Part shown: positions 28,577 to 38,916 of the stretch, piece after piece
Position numbering within the stretch: position 1 is the first letter of the stretch
How the letters are laid out: every line of letters starts with the position of its first letter
Assembly: GCA_037046615.1 (NCBI GenBank)
Contig: JBAOHD010000034.1
Coordinates: 62,001-126,000 of the forward strand
DNA: 64,000 bases
Reading direction: 5' to 3'
Origin: Phosphoribacter sp037046615
GTDB taxonomy: Bacteria; Actinomycetota; Actinomycetes; Actinomycetales; Dermatophilaceae
Notes under the pieces: generated by a model
What the model saw: the letters and a program-made list of their open reading frames with translations, nothing else
Database searches by the model: none
Told to the model about the DNA's origin: nothing
Position numbers and translations under genes: made by a program

Positions 28577-29095
28577 CTACGCCGGCGCCGTCATGGCCGG
28601 GGTCGGGTCGTCGGGGGTGAGGCCGAGGAGTTCGGCCAGTTGCGCGAGACCGTGATCGCTGCCGATGGCGATGAGGGTGTCGCCGGCTTCGAGGGTGAAG
28701 GCTGGCGACGGAGCCGGAATGACATCAGGGCCGCGGACGACCGCGACGATCGAGCACCCGGTGCGGGTGCGGGCCTTGCTGTCGCCGAGGAGGCGACCGG
28801 CATACCGAGATCCTGGCGCGACGACGAGGCGACCGGTGCGCAGCCCGGGGATCTCGCGCGTGAGGTCGACGAGCCGCGCGCTGACCCGTGGTGAGCCGAG
28901 CAACTCGGCGACGGCGAGGGCCTCCTGTGCGGCAAGGGCGAGACGGTATTGGACGGCGTCCGGGTCGGTGCGCCGGTAGGTGACGATCTCGACGTCACCG
29001 TCGTGCGCGACGACGATGGCGATCGGATGGCCATCGCGGGATCGCCCGTCGTAACGAACCCCCACCCCCGGCAGAAGGGTCTCGGTGAACTCCAT
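28577..29095 (-). CDS. khtT: TrkA-C domain protein, KhtT-like regulator
   Basis: A 172-residue cytoplasmic protein. The N-terminal half (MEFTETLLPGVGVRYD, HDGDVEIVTYR) is the KhtT-type domain. The C-terminal half (IVAVVRGPDVIPAPSPAFTLEAGDTLIAIGS) is a TrkA-C/RCK_C ligand domain, which in Bacillus KhtT binds c-di-AMP and gates KhtU. It is encoded directly before the antiporter (13-bp gap), supporting a KhtTU-type efflux unit. It is divergent from the K+ channel gene across 70 bp. Confidence 0.82.
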   Translation of the reverse strand: MEFTETLLPGVGVRYDGRSRDGHPIAIVVAHDGDVEIVTYRRTDPDAVQYRLALAAQEALAVAELLGSPRVSARLVDLTREIPGLRTGRLVVAPGSRYAGRLLGDSKARTRTGCSIVAVVRGPDVIPAPSPAFTLEAGDTLIAIGSDHGLAQLAELLGLTPDDPTPAMTAPA

Positions 29096-29165
29096 GCCTC
29101 ATCCAAGCAAACTTCCTGTGCTCGGTGGCGCCGAGGGTGCCGGTTTGCGCGGTTAGATAAGGGCC

Positions 29166-30176
29166 GTGAGCAGCATCCGTCGATTCGCGATCGCCATTGG
29201 CGGTCTCGTCGGGGTGACGGCATACGGTGTCGCCGGCTACATGCTCCTCGGCTACACCTTCCTCGATGCGCTCTACCAGACGTGCATGACGATGACGACC
29301 GTCGGCTACGGCGAGGTCCACCCGCCGACGACGGCCATGAAGGTGTTCTCGACAAGCCTCATGATCATGGGTGTCGGCATCGCGCTCTACAACCTCACGG
29401 TGATGGTCGGGGCGATCACCGATGGTGAGGTCCGGCGGTATTTCGAAAGGCGCAGGATGGATAGGCGCATTGCCGCGATGAGCGGCCACGTCATCGTGTG
29501 CGGTTACGGTCGGGTGGGTCGCTCGGCGCGTGACCACCTCAAGGCCATGGGCGCTCAGGTCGTCGTCGTCGACAACGTCCCCGAACGCGTCGTCCACCTC
29601 GAAGAGCCCCATCTGGTGGGGGACTGCACCCGCGACGAGGTGCTCATCGCCGCCGGCATCGAACGCGCCCGTGCGCTCGTCGCCACCCTCGAGTCCGATG
29701 CTGACACGGTGTATCTCACGCTCAGCGCACGGGCCCTGGCCCCCGACCTCGTCATCATCTCCCGCGCGCGCACGGTCGATTCCAAGGAGAAGCTCACGCT
29801 TGCCGGTGCGACCCGGGCGGTCAACCCCCAGCTCATCGGCGGTCGGCGGATCGCGGCCTTTGCCTTGCAAGCCCACGTCGCGGAGTTCCTCGATGTCGTC
29901 ATGCACGACGACGAGCTCGACTTCCGGGTCCAACAGGTGCGGGTGCTGCCGTCCTCGCCGCTCGCCGGCTGCCGACTCGGTGACCTTGAGCTGGAGCACC
30001 GCAGCGGCGCGCGACTGCTCGCCTATCGCCCGGGCGCCCGGCAGCCATTCGAACCCAACCCTGAAGCCGACACCGTTCTTGCGCCTGGATCGGTGCTCAT
30101 CGCTTTCGGCAGCCTCACCCAGATCGAGGCGCTCGCCGCGCTCGCTGCGCCCCGGTCCATGGCCGAGCCGGTCTGA
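29166..30176 (+). CDS. Voltage-independent K+ channel with RCK domain
   Basis: A 336-residue two-helix potassium channel. TM1 is AIGGLVGVTAYGVAGYMLL, the pore helix is TFLDALYQTCMTM, the selectivity filter is TTVGYGE, and TM2 is STSLMIMGVGIALYNL. The cytosolic RCK_N begins HVIVCGYGRVGRSARDH (Rossmann). An RCK_C of about 80 residues follows near residue 240. GTG 29166 follows a TAGATA hexamer by 6 nt. Facing the khtTU genes, it suggests coordinated potassium flux. Confidence 0.9.
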   Translation: MSSIRRFAIAIGGLVGVTAYGVAGYMLLGYTFLDALYQTCMTMTTVGYGEVHPPTTAMKVFSTSLMIMGVGIALYNLTVMVGAITDGEVRRYFERRRMDRRIAAMSGHVIVCGYGRVGRSARDHLKAMGAQVVVVDNVPERVVHLEEPHLVGDCTRDEVLIAAGIERARALVATLESDADTVYLTLSARALAPDLVIISRARTVDSKEKLTLAGATRAVNPQLIGGRRIAAFALQAHVAEFLDVVMHDDELDFRVQQVRVLPSSPLAGCRLGDLELEHRSGARLLAYRPGARQPFEPNPEADTVLAPGSVLIAFGSLTQIEALAALAAPRSMAEPV

Positions 30177-30204
30177 CTCACACGCTTCCCGGGGTTGCGG
30201 GTGA

Positions 30205-30242
30205 CCGCTCGCCCTGACCTCAGTGGACTCCCGGGCGAGCGG
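30205..30242. terminator. Bidirectional hairpin
   Basis: CCGCTCGCCC (30205-30214) pairs perfectly with GGGCGAGCGG (30233-30242). It lies just after the K+ channel stop, between convergent genes. Confidence 0.6.
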
Positions 30243-30244
30243 CA

Positions 30245-30313
30245 CTGACTCGACAGAAAGTGTCGCTTCAGGAGCCTTTGCTACCGCCGAAGCATCACTT
30301 CTTGTCGAGTCAG
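30245..30313. repeat. 18-bp imperfect inverted repeat
   Basis: CTGACTCGACAGAAAGTG (30245-30262) pairs with CACTTCTTGTCGAGTCAG (30296-30313) at 16 of 18 positions, with a 33-nt loop. It ends just 13 bp before the DUF1015 stop codon (30327). Confidence 0.7.
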
Positions 30314-30326
30314 CGCGATGGGACGA

Positions 30327-31559
30327 TCAGCGCTCGTCGAGGAGGCGCACGACGAAGCCCGTCCGGAGCTTGGGAGTGAAGAAGGTCGACTTCGGTGGCA
30401 TGAGGAGTCCCTCGCGGGCCGTCCGCTCGATCTCAGCCAGGCTGGTCGGCCGGATGAGGATCGCAGCCACGGTGCCAGCCTCTCGAGCCCCTCGGTCAGC
30501 TCCGGCGCGCACCGCGGCGACTGACTCCGGTATGCCGTGCTGATAGCCCAGGGTCGCCGGGCTGTCGGCGAGGGTGTGCTCGAGCCACGCGCCGTCAAGA
30601 GCGCGCACCCCGTCGAACGCCCCCGGCCGGGCGGTCAGCCACGTCACGGCACCGTCGGCGGTGACGAGGGCGAGCACCCCGTCGGAGTCAAGCCGCCGGA
30701 GGAGCTCAGCCGGGTCGATGTCGGTGGCCTGCGGCCCGGGCGTCAGCTCGAAGTCGCGCGCGAGCAGCTCCCGGAGCTGACCGATCGGCACGCCGCCGAC
30801 GAGGCGGTGGATCGCATCGATGGCCAACTGGTCGGGGGTGAGTTCGCCGACGAAGGCCAGGGTGGACCCCGCCAGGTCGCGAGCCACCGCCGAGCTGTCC
30901 GCGCCTGCCCTGACCTCATCGCGATAGGCGCGGGCAACGCCGTAACGGTGGTGACCATCGGCGATGAGCACGTCGTCACTGCCGAGGAGAGCGCAGATCT
31001 CATCGATGCGGCGCAGATCGGTGAGCCGCTCGACCCGATGGGTGACCCCGTCAACGGTGAGCTGTCCCACCGCGTCAGCGGGCTCGGCCAACAGCGCGCT
31101 CAAGCCCGGGGCGAGCGACAGCCCCCACACCGGCGAGAGGTTGGCCCGCGTCGCCCGGGTGAGGTCGAGCCGATCGGTGGATGCCTTTGGCGTCGTCCGC
31201 TCGTGCGGCAAGACCCCACCGGCGCCGGGATCGACGACCTCGAGGGCTCCGAGCACGCCGACCAGATGACGCGGTCGCCCGGCGGCGTCGGCGAAGTCCA
31301 TCCGGTAGATCGTGAGACTTGGCTCGTCGTCGTGGACGAGGACCCCCTCGCGCCGCCAGCGCGCGAGCGTCGCCGCGCTGGCGGCATACCCATCCGCTGT
31401 CGGCTCGGGGACGTCGACCTGGACGATGTTGTGGGGATCGCGGGCTCGCAGTGCGCTCACGTCGGCGGGTGAGAGCACGTCATAGGGCGGTGCGATGACG
31501 GCGTCGAGGTCCTCACGTGGGCTGTATCGCAGGGCCCGGAACGGCTCGAATCTCGGCAT
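30327..31559 (-). CDS. DUF1015 family protein
   Basis: A 410-residue cytoplasmic protein of the DUF1015 family (MPRFEPFRALRYSPRE, VIAPPYDVLSPADVSAL, PKASTDRLDLTRATRANLSP, DVLIADGHHRYGVARAYRDE). Function is not established; a nucleoside-phosphate or ParB-like role has been suggested for relatives but I cannot confirm it. A TAAACT hexamer lies 8 nt upstream of the ATG inside a 21-bp tandem duplication (31570-31611), so initiation near here may be affected by that repeat. It is divergent from nadE. Confidence 0.8.
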   Translation of the reverse strand: MPRFEPFRALRYSPREDLDAVIAPPYDVLSPADVSALRARDPHNIVQVDVPEPTADGYAASAATLARWRREGVLVHDDEPSLTIYRMDFADAAGRPRHLVGVLGALEVVDPGAGGVLPHERTTPKASTDRLDLTRATRANLSPVWGLSLAPGLSALLAEPADAVGQLTVDGVTHRVERLTDLRRIDEICALLGSDDVLIADGHHRYGVARAYRDEVRAGADSSAVARDLAGSTLAFVGELTPDQLAIDAIHRLVGGVPIGQLRELLARDFELTPGPQATDIDPAELLRRLDSDGVLALVTADGAVTWLTARPGAFDGVRALDGAWLEHTLADSPATLGYQHGIPESVAAVRAGADRGAREAGTVAAILIRPTSLAEIERTAREGLLMPPKSTFFTPKLRTGFVVRLLDER

Positions 31560-31569
31560 GACCGTCGAG

Positions 31570-31611
31570 TTTAGTGAGTGCTCCCGAAATTTTAGTGAGT
31601 GCTCCCGAAAT
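31570..31611. repeat. 21-bp exact tandem duplication
   Basis: TTTAGTGAGTGCTCCCGAAAT occurs at 31570-31590 and again at 31591-31611. It lies immediately upstream of the DUF1015 start. Confidence 0.9.
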
Positions 31612-31875
31612 GCGAGGAGCTGATTCCCGAGGCCCGGCGCCTCTCGATGACGCTCCAGAGCTACGCGCTCTTCCCATACAGGACGGCGCGGACCGCTCTA
31701 GGTCTATCCCGGGTGCCCGACGCACCCAGAGGGTGACTGCCGGGAGGAACCTCCGCCGACGAGGCAGGCGCCACAGGATACCTCCCGCGTGTGCTGCGTG
31801 GGAGACTCGGCGAGGGGCGAGACCCTGACGGACTGAAGCGCGACCGAGGCACGACGAGAGGCGCACGGCATACCC
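31612..31875 (+). other. Structured leader region before nadE
   Basis: About 264 bp without a supported gene. It contains several local stems: GAGC/GCTC (near 31658), GGGTGC/GCACCC (near 31710), and CTGCC/GGCAG enclosing GGGAGG/CCTCC (near 31737). A Shine-Dalgarno-like GAGAGG lies 15 nt before ATG 31876. I could not match it to a known riboswitch. Confidence 0.4.
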
Positions 31876-33956
<2,081 letters not shown>

Positions 33957-34305
33957 GGTTTGCGGCGCCCCACCGAGTCGATACCCGTTGACGACCAGCG
34001 CCTCGCCCTCCGGTATCGACCCGTCGACAACCCACCTCCGCCCCACCGGGTCGATACCCGTTGACGACCAGCGCCTCGCCCTCCGGTATCGACCCGTCGA
34101 CAACCCACCCCCCATCACCCCCCATCACCCACCCTTCACCTACTGATCGTTCTTGACTGATCGTTCTTACTGCCTCATGCCCCGGACGTTTCTCTCGAAT
34201 CGATACCCGACGCCGAGTGCCGCCTCGCCCGCTGGCATTGAATGACTCGTGCGCACGACCCCACGACACCTCGCCCAGGAGGCAACGCCGCCGCACCCCA
34301 ATCGA
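33957..34305. other. 349-bp repeat-bearing intergenic gap
   Basis: Two copies of a 73-bp unit (33967-34112), a degenerate palindrome (34200-34241) and a direct repeat ACTGATCGTTCTT (34142, 34156) fill this gap. No promoter or coding sequence is supported. Confidence 0.6.
33967..34112. repeat. 73-bp tandem repeat, each with a TCGATACC palindrome
   Basis: Two consecutive 73-bp units (33967-34039, 34040-34112). Each contains GTCGATACC ... GGTATCGAC separated by about 26 nt (33977-34020, 34050-34093). Related 42-bp palindromes occur at 34200, 35189 and 35263 (repeat family 2). Confidence 0.85.
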
Positions 34306-35169
34306 CTACGTCATCAGTTCTGCCAGCAGACCATGACCATGCGCTTCGAACTCCTCGTCACCCACCTGATAGGCCCACACGGCCGTGCCAACGGCTTCTC
34401 GCAGACGGTGGCGACGCCACTCCTCCGGCTCACGAGGGTCTGACCCATAGCCTTCAACGAAGGCGCGCTCAAGTAAAGGATCTGACCTGAATTCCTTTCC
34501 GGCCAAGCGCACGAAGTCGGTCATGGCAGGTCGCAGGTCTGCCCGTCCGAAATCGATCGCCCGCACCTGTGGAGCCAGCCCCGGGACGTCGTCGGCGAGC
34601 CAGTTGCGCGGCTGCCAATCGCCGTGGGTCGGGACGAGCGCAGCCGAAGGAGTCGGCCACGCCTCGATCTCCGCACGCAGCCGCGTGGCCAGAGCGGGGT
34701 GGATTCGATGGTCCTTGGCGAGCCAGGCGAGAGTGTGGGCGCTGGCCGCGGCCTCGTAGCCAGGGTCGACCAATCGGGGGCGCGTCACCTGCGAATGCAG
34801 GGCCGCGAGCAACTCGCCCGCTTGCCGATAGATCTCCGGATCAGTCGCGTATGCCGTGCCGAGCACCAGCCTGCCGGGGAGGAATCGCGTCACGAGCAGC
34901 TTCGCCTCGCCGTCTGCGGCGATCAGCTGCGGCCCTCGCCCCGCATCGACCCATGGGCTGAGCCACTCCCGATGCGCCCGGATCTCCCGAGCAATGTGGT
35001 GATCGTCAGCCCCGCCAGCTTTGACGATGAAGCGATCGGCGCCTTGGAGCACTTCCAGCACTGTGGTTGCCACCAGCCCCCACCCGTGGTCGCGCACGAC
35101 CCGAGCTCCCGGCAGCCACTCGGCCAGCAGACCCCGCTGCTGCTCGTTCAAGACGTCGATGCCGACCAT
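34306..35169 (-). CDS. Aminoglycoside phosphotransferase-like kinase
   Basis: A 287-residue APH/ChoK-like protein. Conserved parts: ADRFIVKAGGADDHH (ATP-binding lysine), a hinge-like KLLVTRFLPGRLV, the Brenner motif THGDWQPRNWLADD (catalytic Asp) and the metal-binding Asp in AIDFGRADLRP. It may phosphorylate a small molecule; actual aminoglycoside resistance cannot be claimed. ATG 35169 is chosen over upstream starts because the sequence before it is repeat family 2. It is flanked on both sides by that family. Confidence 0.8.
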   Translation of the reverse strand: MVGIDVLNEQQRGLLAEWLPGARVVRDHGWGLVATTVLEVLQGADRFIVKAGGADDHHIAREIRAHREWLSPWVDAGRGPQLIAADGEAKLLVTRFLPGRLVLGTAYATDPEIYRQAGELLAALHSQVTRPRLVDPGYEAAASAHTLAWLAKDHRIHPALATRLRAEIEAWPTPSAALVPTHGDWQPRNWLADDVPGLAPQVRAIDFGRADLRPAMTDFVRLAGKEFRSDPLLERAFVEGYGSDPREPEEWRRHRLREAVGTAVWAYQVGDEEFEAHGHGLLAELMT

Positions 35170-35188
35170 GACCCCGCACACTAACGAT

Positions 35189-35304
35189 TCGATGCCCGCC
35201 AACGAGGATCCCCTCCGCTCCGGGTATCGACTCACCGGAAGGACAGCCCGACCCCCGCTCAATCGATACCAACCAACGAGGAGCCCCTCCGCTCCGGGTA
35301 TCGA
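35189..35304. repeat. Repeat family 2, two palindromic copies
   Basis: TCGATGCC...GGTATCGA (35189-35230) and TCGATACC...GGTATCGA (35263-35304), each 42 bp with a CCTCCGCTCCGGG-like right half. They lie between the start of the phosphotransferase and the end of the LigD-type gene. Confidence 0.8.
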
Positions 35305-35339
35305 ATCGGAGAAGAGCGGGGAAACGGGCGCTCCACCCG

Positions 35340-36278
35340 TCAGGTGGGTAGCCCGTCTCGGTCTGCCCACTCAAGCAACTGCTCGAGCCCGTATGCCGTG
35401 TCGTCGATCCCCGCGTGGAGGTCACCGAGGGTGGCATACCGTGCCGGCACCGTCGCCAGCGTGAGATCCCGCGGCTCGACCGAGGCCACCTCGTCCCACG
35501 TGATCGGGGTAGACACCGTGCCGGCCGGCACCCCACGCACCGACCATGCGGCAGCGATGGTGTGATCTCGGGCGTTCTGGTTGTAGTCGACGAACACATG
35601 GCGCGGGTCGCGGTCCTTGCGCCACCACGTGACGGTCGCATCCTCGGGTGCGCGGCGGCATACCTCGGTGGCGAAGGCGAGGGCCGCCCGCCGCACCTCA
35701 CCGAACTCCCACCGCGGCTCGATCCGGACGTAAACGTGCAACCCGTTGCCACCCGACGTCTTGGGGTAACCCGCAATCCCCAACTCCCCCAACACTTCGT
35801 GCACAACGCCAGCGACCCTCCGCACCCGCGCGAAATCGCACTCGGGCATGGGGTCGAGGTCGATACGCCACTCGTCGGGTCGGTCGACATCGGCTCGCCG
35901 GACGTTCCACGGATGGAACTCCACGGTCGACATCTGCACCGCCCAGATGACCGATCCGAGCTCGGTGACGCACAACTCGTCGGCTGAGCGGTTGAACCGC
36001 GGGAAGTGCAGCCGCACCGTCTCGACCCATGGCGGTGCGCCCGCAGGGATGCGTTTCTGGTGGACCTTCTCGCCGGCGAGCCCATCGGGGAAGCGATGCA
36101 GCATGCACGGCCGCTCGCGCAGCGCCCAGACGATGCCCGGGCCGACGGCGAGGTAGTACTGCGCGAGATCGAGCTTCGTCCAGCCGTGGTCGGGGAAGTA
36201 GACCCGGTCGGGATTGCTCAGCCGGATCGTGCGGCCGTCGACCTCGAGCTCGACGGCGGGTGTGCTGCGCGCGGCCAT
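35340..36278 (-). CDS. LigD-type DNA polymerase/primase domain (standalone)
   Basis: A 312-residue archaeo-eukaryotic-primase-fold polymerase as found in the LigD PolDom of bacterial non-homologous end joining. Motifs: VYFPDHGWTKLDLAQYY, PAGAPPWVETVRLHFPRFN, the catalytic metal pair in RIDLDPMPEC, SGGNGLHVYVRIEP, and the closing FVDYNQNARDHTIAAAWSVRG with PITWDEV. No ligase or nuclease domain is attached, and no Ku gene is in the window. A TAGCGT hexamer lies 6 nt before the ATG. Confidence 0.92.
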   Translation of the reverse strand: MAARSTPAVELEVDGRTIRLSNPDRVYFPDHGWTKLDLAQYYLAVGPGIVWALRERPCMLHRFPDGLAGEKVHQKRIPAGAPPWVETVRLHFPRFNRSADELCVTELGSVIWAVQMSTVEFHPWNVRRADVDRPDEWRIDLDPMPECDFARVRRVAGVVHEVLGELGIAGYPKTSGGNGLHVYVRIEPRWEFGEVRRAALAFATEVCRRAPEDATVTWWRKDRDPRHVFVDYNQNARDHTIAAAWSVRGVPAGTVSTPITWDEVASVEPRDLTLATVPARYATLGDLHAGIDDTAYGLEQLLEWADRDGLPT

Positions 36279-36421
36279 CCCCGCACGCTACGCCACGGCA
36301 CGGCACCACTGGAGCAAACACCAGACCGTATGCCGCCCGCCCCGCCCCGCCCGACGAGCCCCGCTCGCCCAACCCAGCCCAGCCAAGCCAGCCCCGCTCC
36401 CGCGCCGTGCGCCACCCCCAC

Positions 36422-36480
36422 AGATCCGGGCACCAGAGATCCGGGCAACACAGATCCGGACAACACAGATCCGGGCAACA
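36422..36480. repeat. 15-bp tandem repeats, four copies
   Basis: AGATCCGGGCAACAC and slight variants at 36422, 36437, 36452 and 36467. They lie upstream of the terminator at 36481. Confidence 0.85.
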
Positions 36481-36516
36481 CGAAGGGCCGCCGTCAGGGG
36501 GTACGGCGGCCCTTCG
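36481..36516 (-). terminator. Terminator-like hairpin downstream of the small gene
   Basis: CGAAGGGCCGCCGT (36481-36494) pairs perfectly with ACGGCGGCCCTTCG (36503-36516). There is no T-run on the minus strand (the plus strand continues TGGGCTTTTGG), so strand assignment is by position. Confidence 0.6.
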
Positions 36517-36565
36517 TGGGCTTTTGGTTCCGCGAGAATATCGCCCTCAGGCGGCGGATTACAAG

Positions 36566-36781
36566 TTAAAGCGCGGAAACTTCGTCGGTAATCGCGGCAA
36601 CGGCGTCCTGACCGATCATCCCGCCGGCCATCCCGACAGCCTGGGCGGCCGGCATCCCGGCGGCCATGCCGATCATCGGGTTGGTCGTGATGCCCGGGGC
36701 GTGCTTCTCCATGATCGCGACGACCTCGGGGTCGGCGAGCAACTGGCCAAGCGTGGTGGTCGTGATGTCGTACTTGCCCAT
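36566..36781 (-). CDS. Small conserved protein (domain of unknown function)
   Basis: A 71-residue protein (MGKYDITTTTLGQLLADP ... IMEKHAPGITTNPMIGMAAG). The TLGQLLADPE / EKHAPGI...P-IGMA pattern resembles a small helical domain seen at the C-terminus of some glycoside hydrolases; as a standalone protein I do not recognise a function. Minus-strand GAGGAAGGG lies 7 nt before the ATG, so ATG 36781 is preferred to an upstream ATG at 36829. It may be co-transcribed with the TspO-like gene (48-bp gap). Confidence 0.65.
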   Translation of the reverse strand: MGKYDITTTTLGQLLADPEVVAIMEKHAPGITTNPMIGMAAGMPAAQAVGMAGGMIGQDAVAAITDEVSAL

Positions 36782-36829
36782 GGGGGACCCTTCCTCGTGA
36801 CTCCTGTCGGTGTTACCCGCTAGTAGCAA

Positions 36830-37666
36830 TCATCGCACACCGCTCGCGAGCAGCAGCCCGTCAGCCTGCCGGTGCGCCCGGACAGCCGCCACAACGACAA
36901 TGACGGCCGCCACGATTGCCGCCACTGCCGTGATCGTCGACCGCGGCGCATCTCCCAGCCGACCGACGGCGATCCACCCCAGACCCCAGGCCATCGCCCC
37001 AGCGACGGCATACCGGCCACCGAGCTGCCGCGCGAGATGGACGCCGACGCCCGCGGCGACCAGGAGCACGACTGCGGCGATGACGTCGGCCAATGGGGAT
37101 GCGGGCTTGACCCCACTCGCGACGAGGGTGGCGGCGATATTGGCGCAGGTCGCCACCGCGACCCACCCGAGGTAGAGCCCGAAGGTCCCGTCGAGGATGA
37201 CCCGATCGAGACGCCCACGCGCCGGGATCTCGGTGAGGCGCCGGACGAGCACCCCGAGGACGAGGACGAGCGTGACGATGACCCCGACGCTCACCCACAG
37301 CCAGCCGACCTGGGTCACGAGCAGCCAGGCGGCGTTGAGCAGCATCGACGCGGCGGCCAGCCACCCGGTCGCCCGGGCCCGCGGGTCGGTCGCCGCAGCG
37401 GGCAGCAACTGCCAGATCGTGTATGCCGCGAGGCCGGCATACACGACCGACCAGATCGAGAAGGCGGGCACGGCCGGCGCGATGAGGGTGGCGTTGGCCG
37501 AGAGGTTGCCGCCCGAGGATTCCTCGACGCGGGTGCCGATGACCCCGACGCCGACGAGTGTGCCGAAGATGCAGGCAACCTCGCTCAGGAGCACGGCGCC
37601 CTGTCGCACGCGGTCATTCGTGGTCGCCTCGCCCGTGCGCGCTGGTCTTCCCATCGTATCGGTCAT
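36830..37666 (-). CDS. TspO/MBR-like membrane protein
   Basis: A 278-residue membrane protein with about nine hydrophobic segments. FSIWSVVYAGLAAYTIWQLLP and the following helices resemble the tryptophan-rich sensory/TspO group as annotated in actinobacteria; the family assignment is from motif style only. Its ATG overlaps the stop of the methyltransferase gene (ATGA), so it is the last gene of the FAD-oxidase/DUF1365/methyltransferase operon. TspO proteins bind porphyrins and are linked to light or oxidative stress, in keeping with the photoreceptor nearby. Confidence 0.7.
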   Translation of the reverse strand: MTDTMGRPARTGEATTNDRVRQGAVLLSEVACIFGTLVGVGVIGTRVEESSGGNLSANATLIAPAVPAFSIWSVVYAGLAAYTIWQLLPAAATDPRARATGWLAAASMLLNAAWLLVTQVGWLWVSVGVIVTLVLVLGVLVRRLTEIPARGRLDRVILDGTFGLYLGWVAVATCANIAATLVASGVKPASPLADVIAAVVLLVAAGVGVHLARQLGGRYAVAGAMAWGLGWIAVGRLGDAPRSTITAVAAIVAAVIVVVAAVRAHRQADGLLLASGVR

Positions 37667-38916
37667 CGCATCTTCTCCAATCCCAGTTGCCACACGTCGA
37701 GGTGGCCGGAGCGGAAGCCGGCCTCCGAATATGCGAGATAGAACTCCCACACGCGGATAAATGTCTCGTCGAAGCCGAGCGCTCGCACCTCGTCCTGCCG
37801 GGAGAGGAAGCGCTCGCGCCACAAGCGCAGCGTGTGGGCGTAGTCGGGGCCGAGGCTGCGCGCCGGTCCGATCCGCAGCCCGGCAGCCCGCGCCTGGGCG
37901 CTGATCGCCTCGAGGCTCGGGATGAGGCCGCCGGGGAAGATGTATTTGTGGACCCACGAGTAGGCGTGCCGCGAGGCGAGCATCCGGTCGTGGGGCATCG
38001 TGATCGCCTGGAGCCCGAAGCGTCCCCCGACGTCCAGCGCCCCTGACACGGCGGCGAAGTAGGTCGGCCAGTAGGCCTCCCCCACCGCCTCGATCATCTC
38101 GACGCTGACGACGGCGTCATAGCGGCCGTCGACCTCGCGATAGTCGCGCAGGTCGACGAGCACCCGATCGGTGAGGCCAGCGTCGGCGATCCGACGACGG
38201 GCGAGGGTCTGCTGCTCCCGGGAGAGCGTGATGGTGTGGACGAAGGCACCACGCCGAGCCGCTTGGATCGCCAACTCGCCCCAGCCAGAGCCGATTTCGA
38301 GGACCCGCGAGCCGGCTTGGACCCCCGCGAAGTCGAGCACGCCGTCGATCTTGCGCCGCTGCGCCTCGGCCAACCCGGCGAAGGAGACGCCGCGGTCCCC
38401 GCCAAACCACGCCGACGAATAGCTCATCGTCTCGTCGAGGAAGGCCGCGAAGACGTCGTTGGACAGGTCGTAGTGGCGCGCGATGTTGACTCTCGCACCC
38501 GAGGGGTCGTTGGCCTCGTGACGCGGATGTCGAGGCTCGACGAGCTGGCGGAAGCGGCGCAGCCACTCGGGGACGATGTCGGTGAGTCGCTCGGCAAACG
38601 GGGTGAGGACATCGGCGAGGTCCGTGGACGCTCCGGGGCGCCACTCTCGGGCCATGAAGCCCTCACCGACCCCGATCTTGAGGTCTCGACCGACCCGGTC
38701 GAAAAAGCGTCCGTCGACGATCTCCATGACGGGCACCCCGGCTTGCCGCGACCCGAGGACCGAGCCGTCCGGCATACGCACCTGCAGGTCCATGCCCGCG
38801 ACGATCCGCCGCAGCAGCGCGCGGACGACCGCCGCGTGGACGGGAGCGCGGCCCGCGGCCGGGACATGGGAGGGGGTCGGGGCGGCGGGGATGCCGCGGT
38901 CGACGTCGAGGGTCAT
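37663..38916 (-). CDS. Cyclopropane-fatty-acid-synthase-like methyltransferase
   Basis: A 417-residue SAM-dependent methyltransferase of the CFA synthase family, acting on the double bond of phospholipid acyl chains. SAM motif VLEIGSGWGELAIQAARRG; also HYDLSNDVFAAFLDETMSYSSAWF, SVEMIEAVGEAYW, QAITMPHDRM and YIFPGGLIPSLEAI. The N-terminal about 110 residues form the usual lipid-interacting domain. Gene order with the oxidase and DUF1365 matches clusters in other bacteria that make unusual acyl chains, including furan fatty acids (UfaM); cyclopropanation versus methylation cannot be told. It overlaps both neighbours (ATGA). Confidence 0.9.
   Translation of the reverse strand: MTLDVDRGIPAAPTPSHVPAAGRAPVHAAVVRALLRRIVAGMDLQVRMPDGSVLGSRQAGVPVMEIVDGRFFDRVGRDLKIGVGEGFMAREWRPGASTDLADVLTPFAERLTDIVPEWLRRFRQLVEPRHPRHEANDPSGARVNIARHYDLSNDVFAAFLDETMSYSSAWFGGDRGVSFAGLAEAQRRKIDGVLDFAGVQAGSRVLEIGSGWGELAIQAARRGAFVHTITLSREQQTLARRRIADAGLTDRVLVDLRDYREVDGRYDAVVSVEMIEAVGEAYWPTYFAAVSGALDVGGRFGLQAITMPHDRMLASRHAYSWVHKYIFPGGLIPSLEAISAQARAAGLRIGPARSLGPDYAHTLRLWRERFLSRQDEVRALGFDETFIRVWEFYLAYSEAGFRSGHLDVWQLGLEKMR

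Noticed and set aside
31680..31875. Known riboswitch before nadE
   Set aside because: I compared the leader by eye with cobalamin, TPP, FMN, SAM, glycine and c-di-AMP riboswitch motifs, and with tmRNA and RNase P; none of the core sequences fits. I keep it only as a structured leader.
34306..35169. Aminoglycoside resistance gene
   Set aside because: The fold is shared by many small-molecule kinases; nothing in the sequence or context indicates aminoglycoside substrates.
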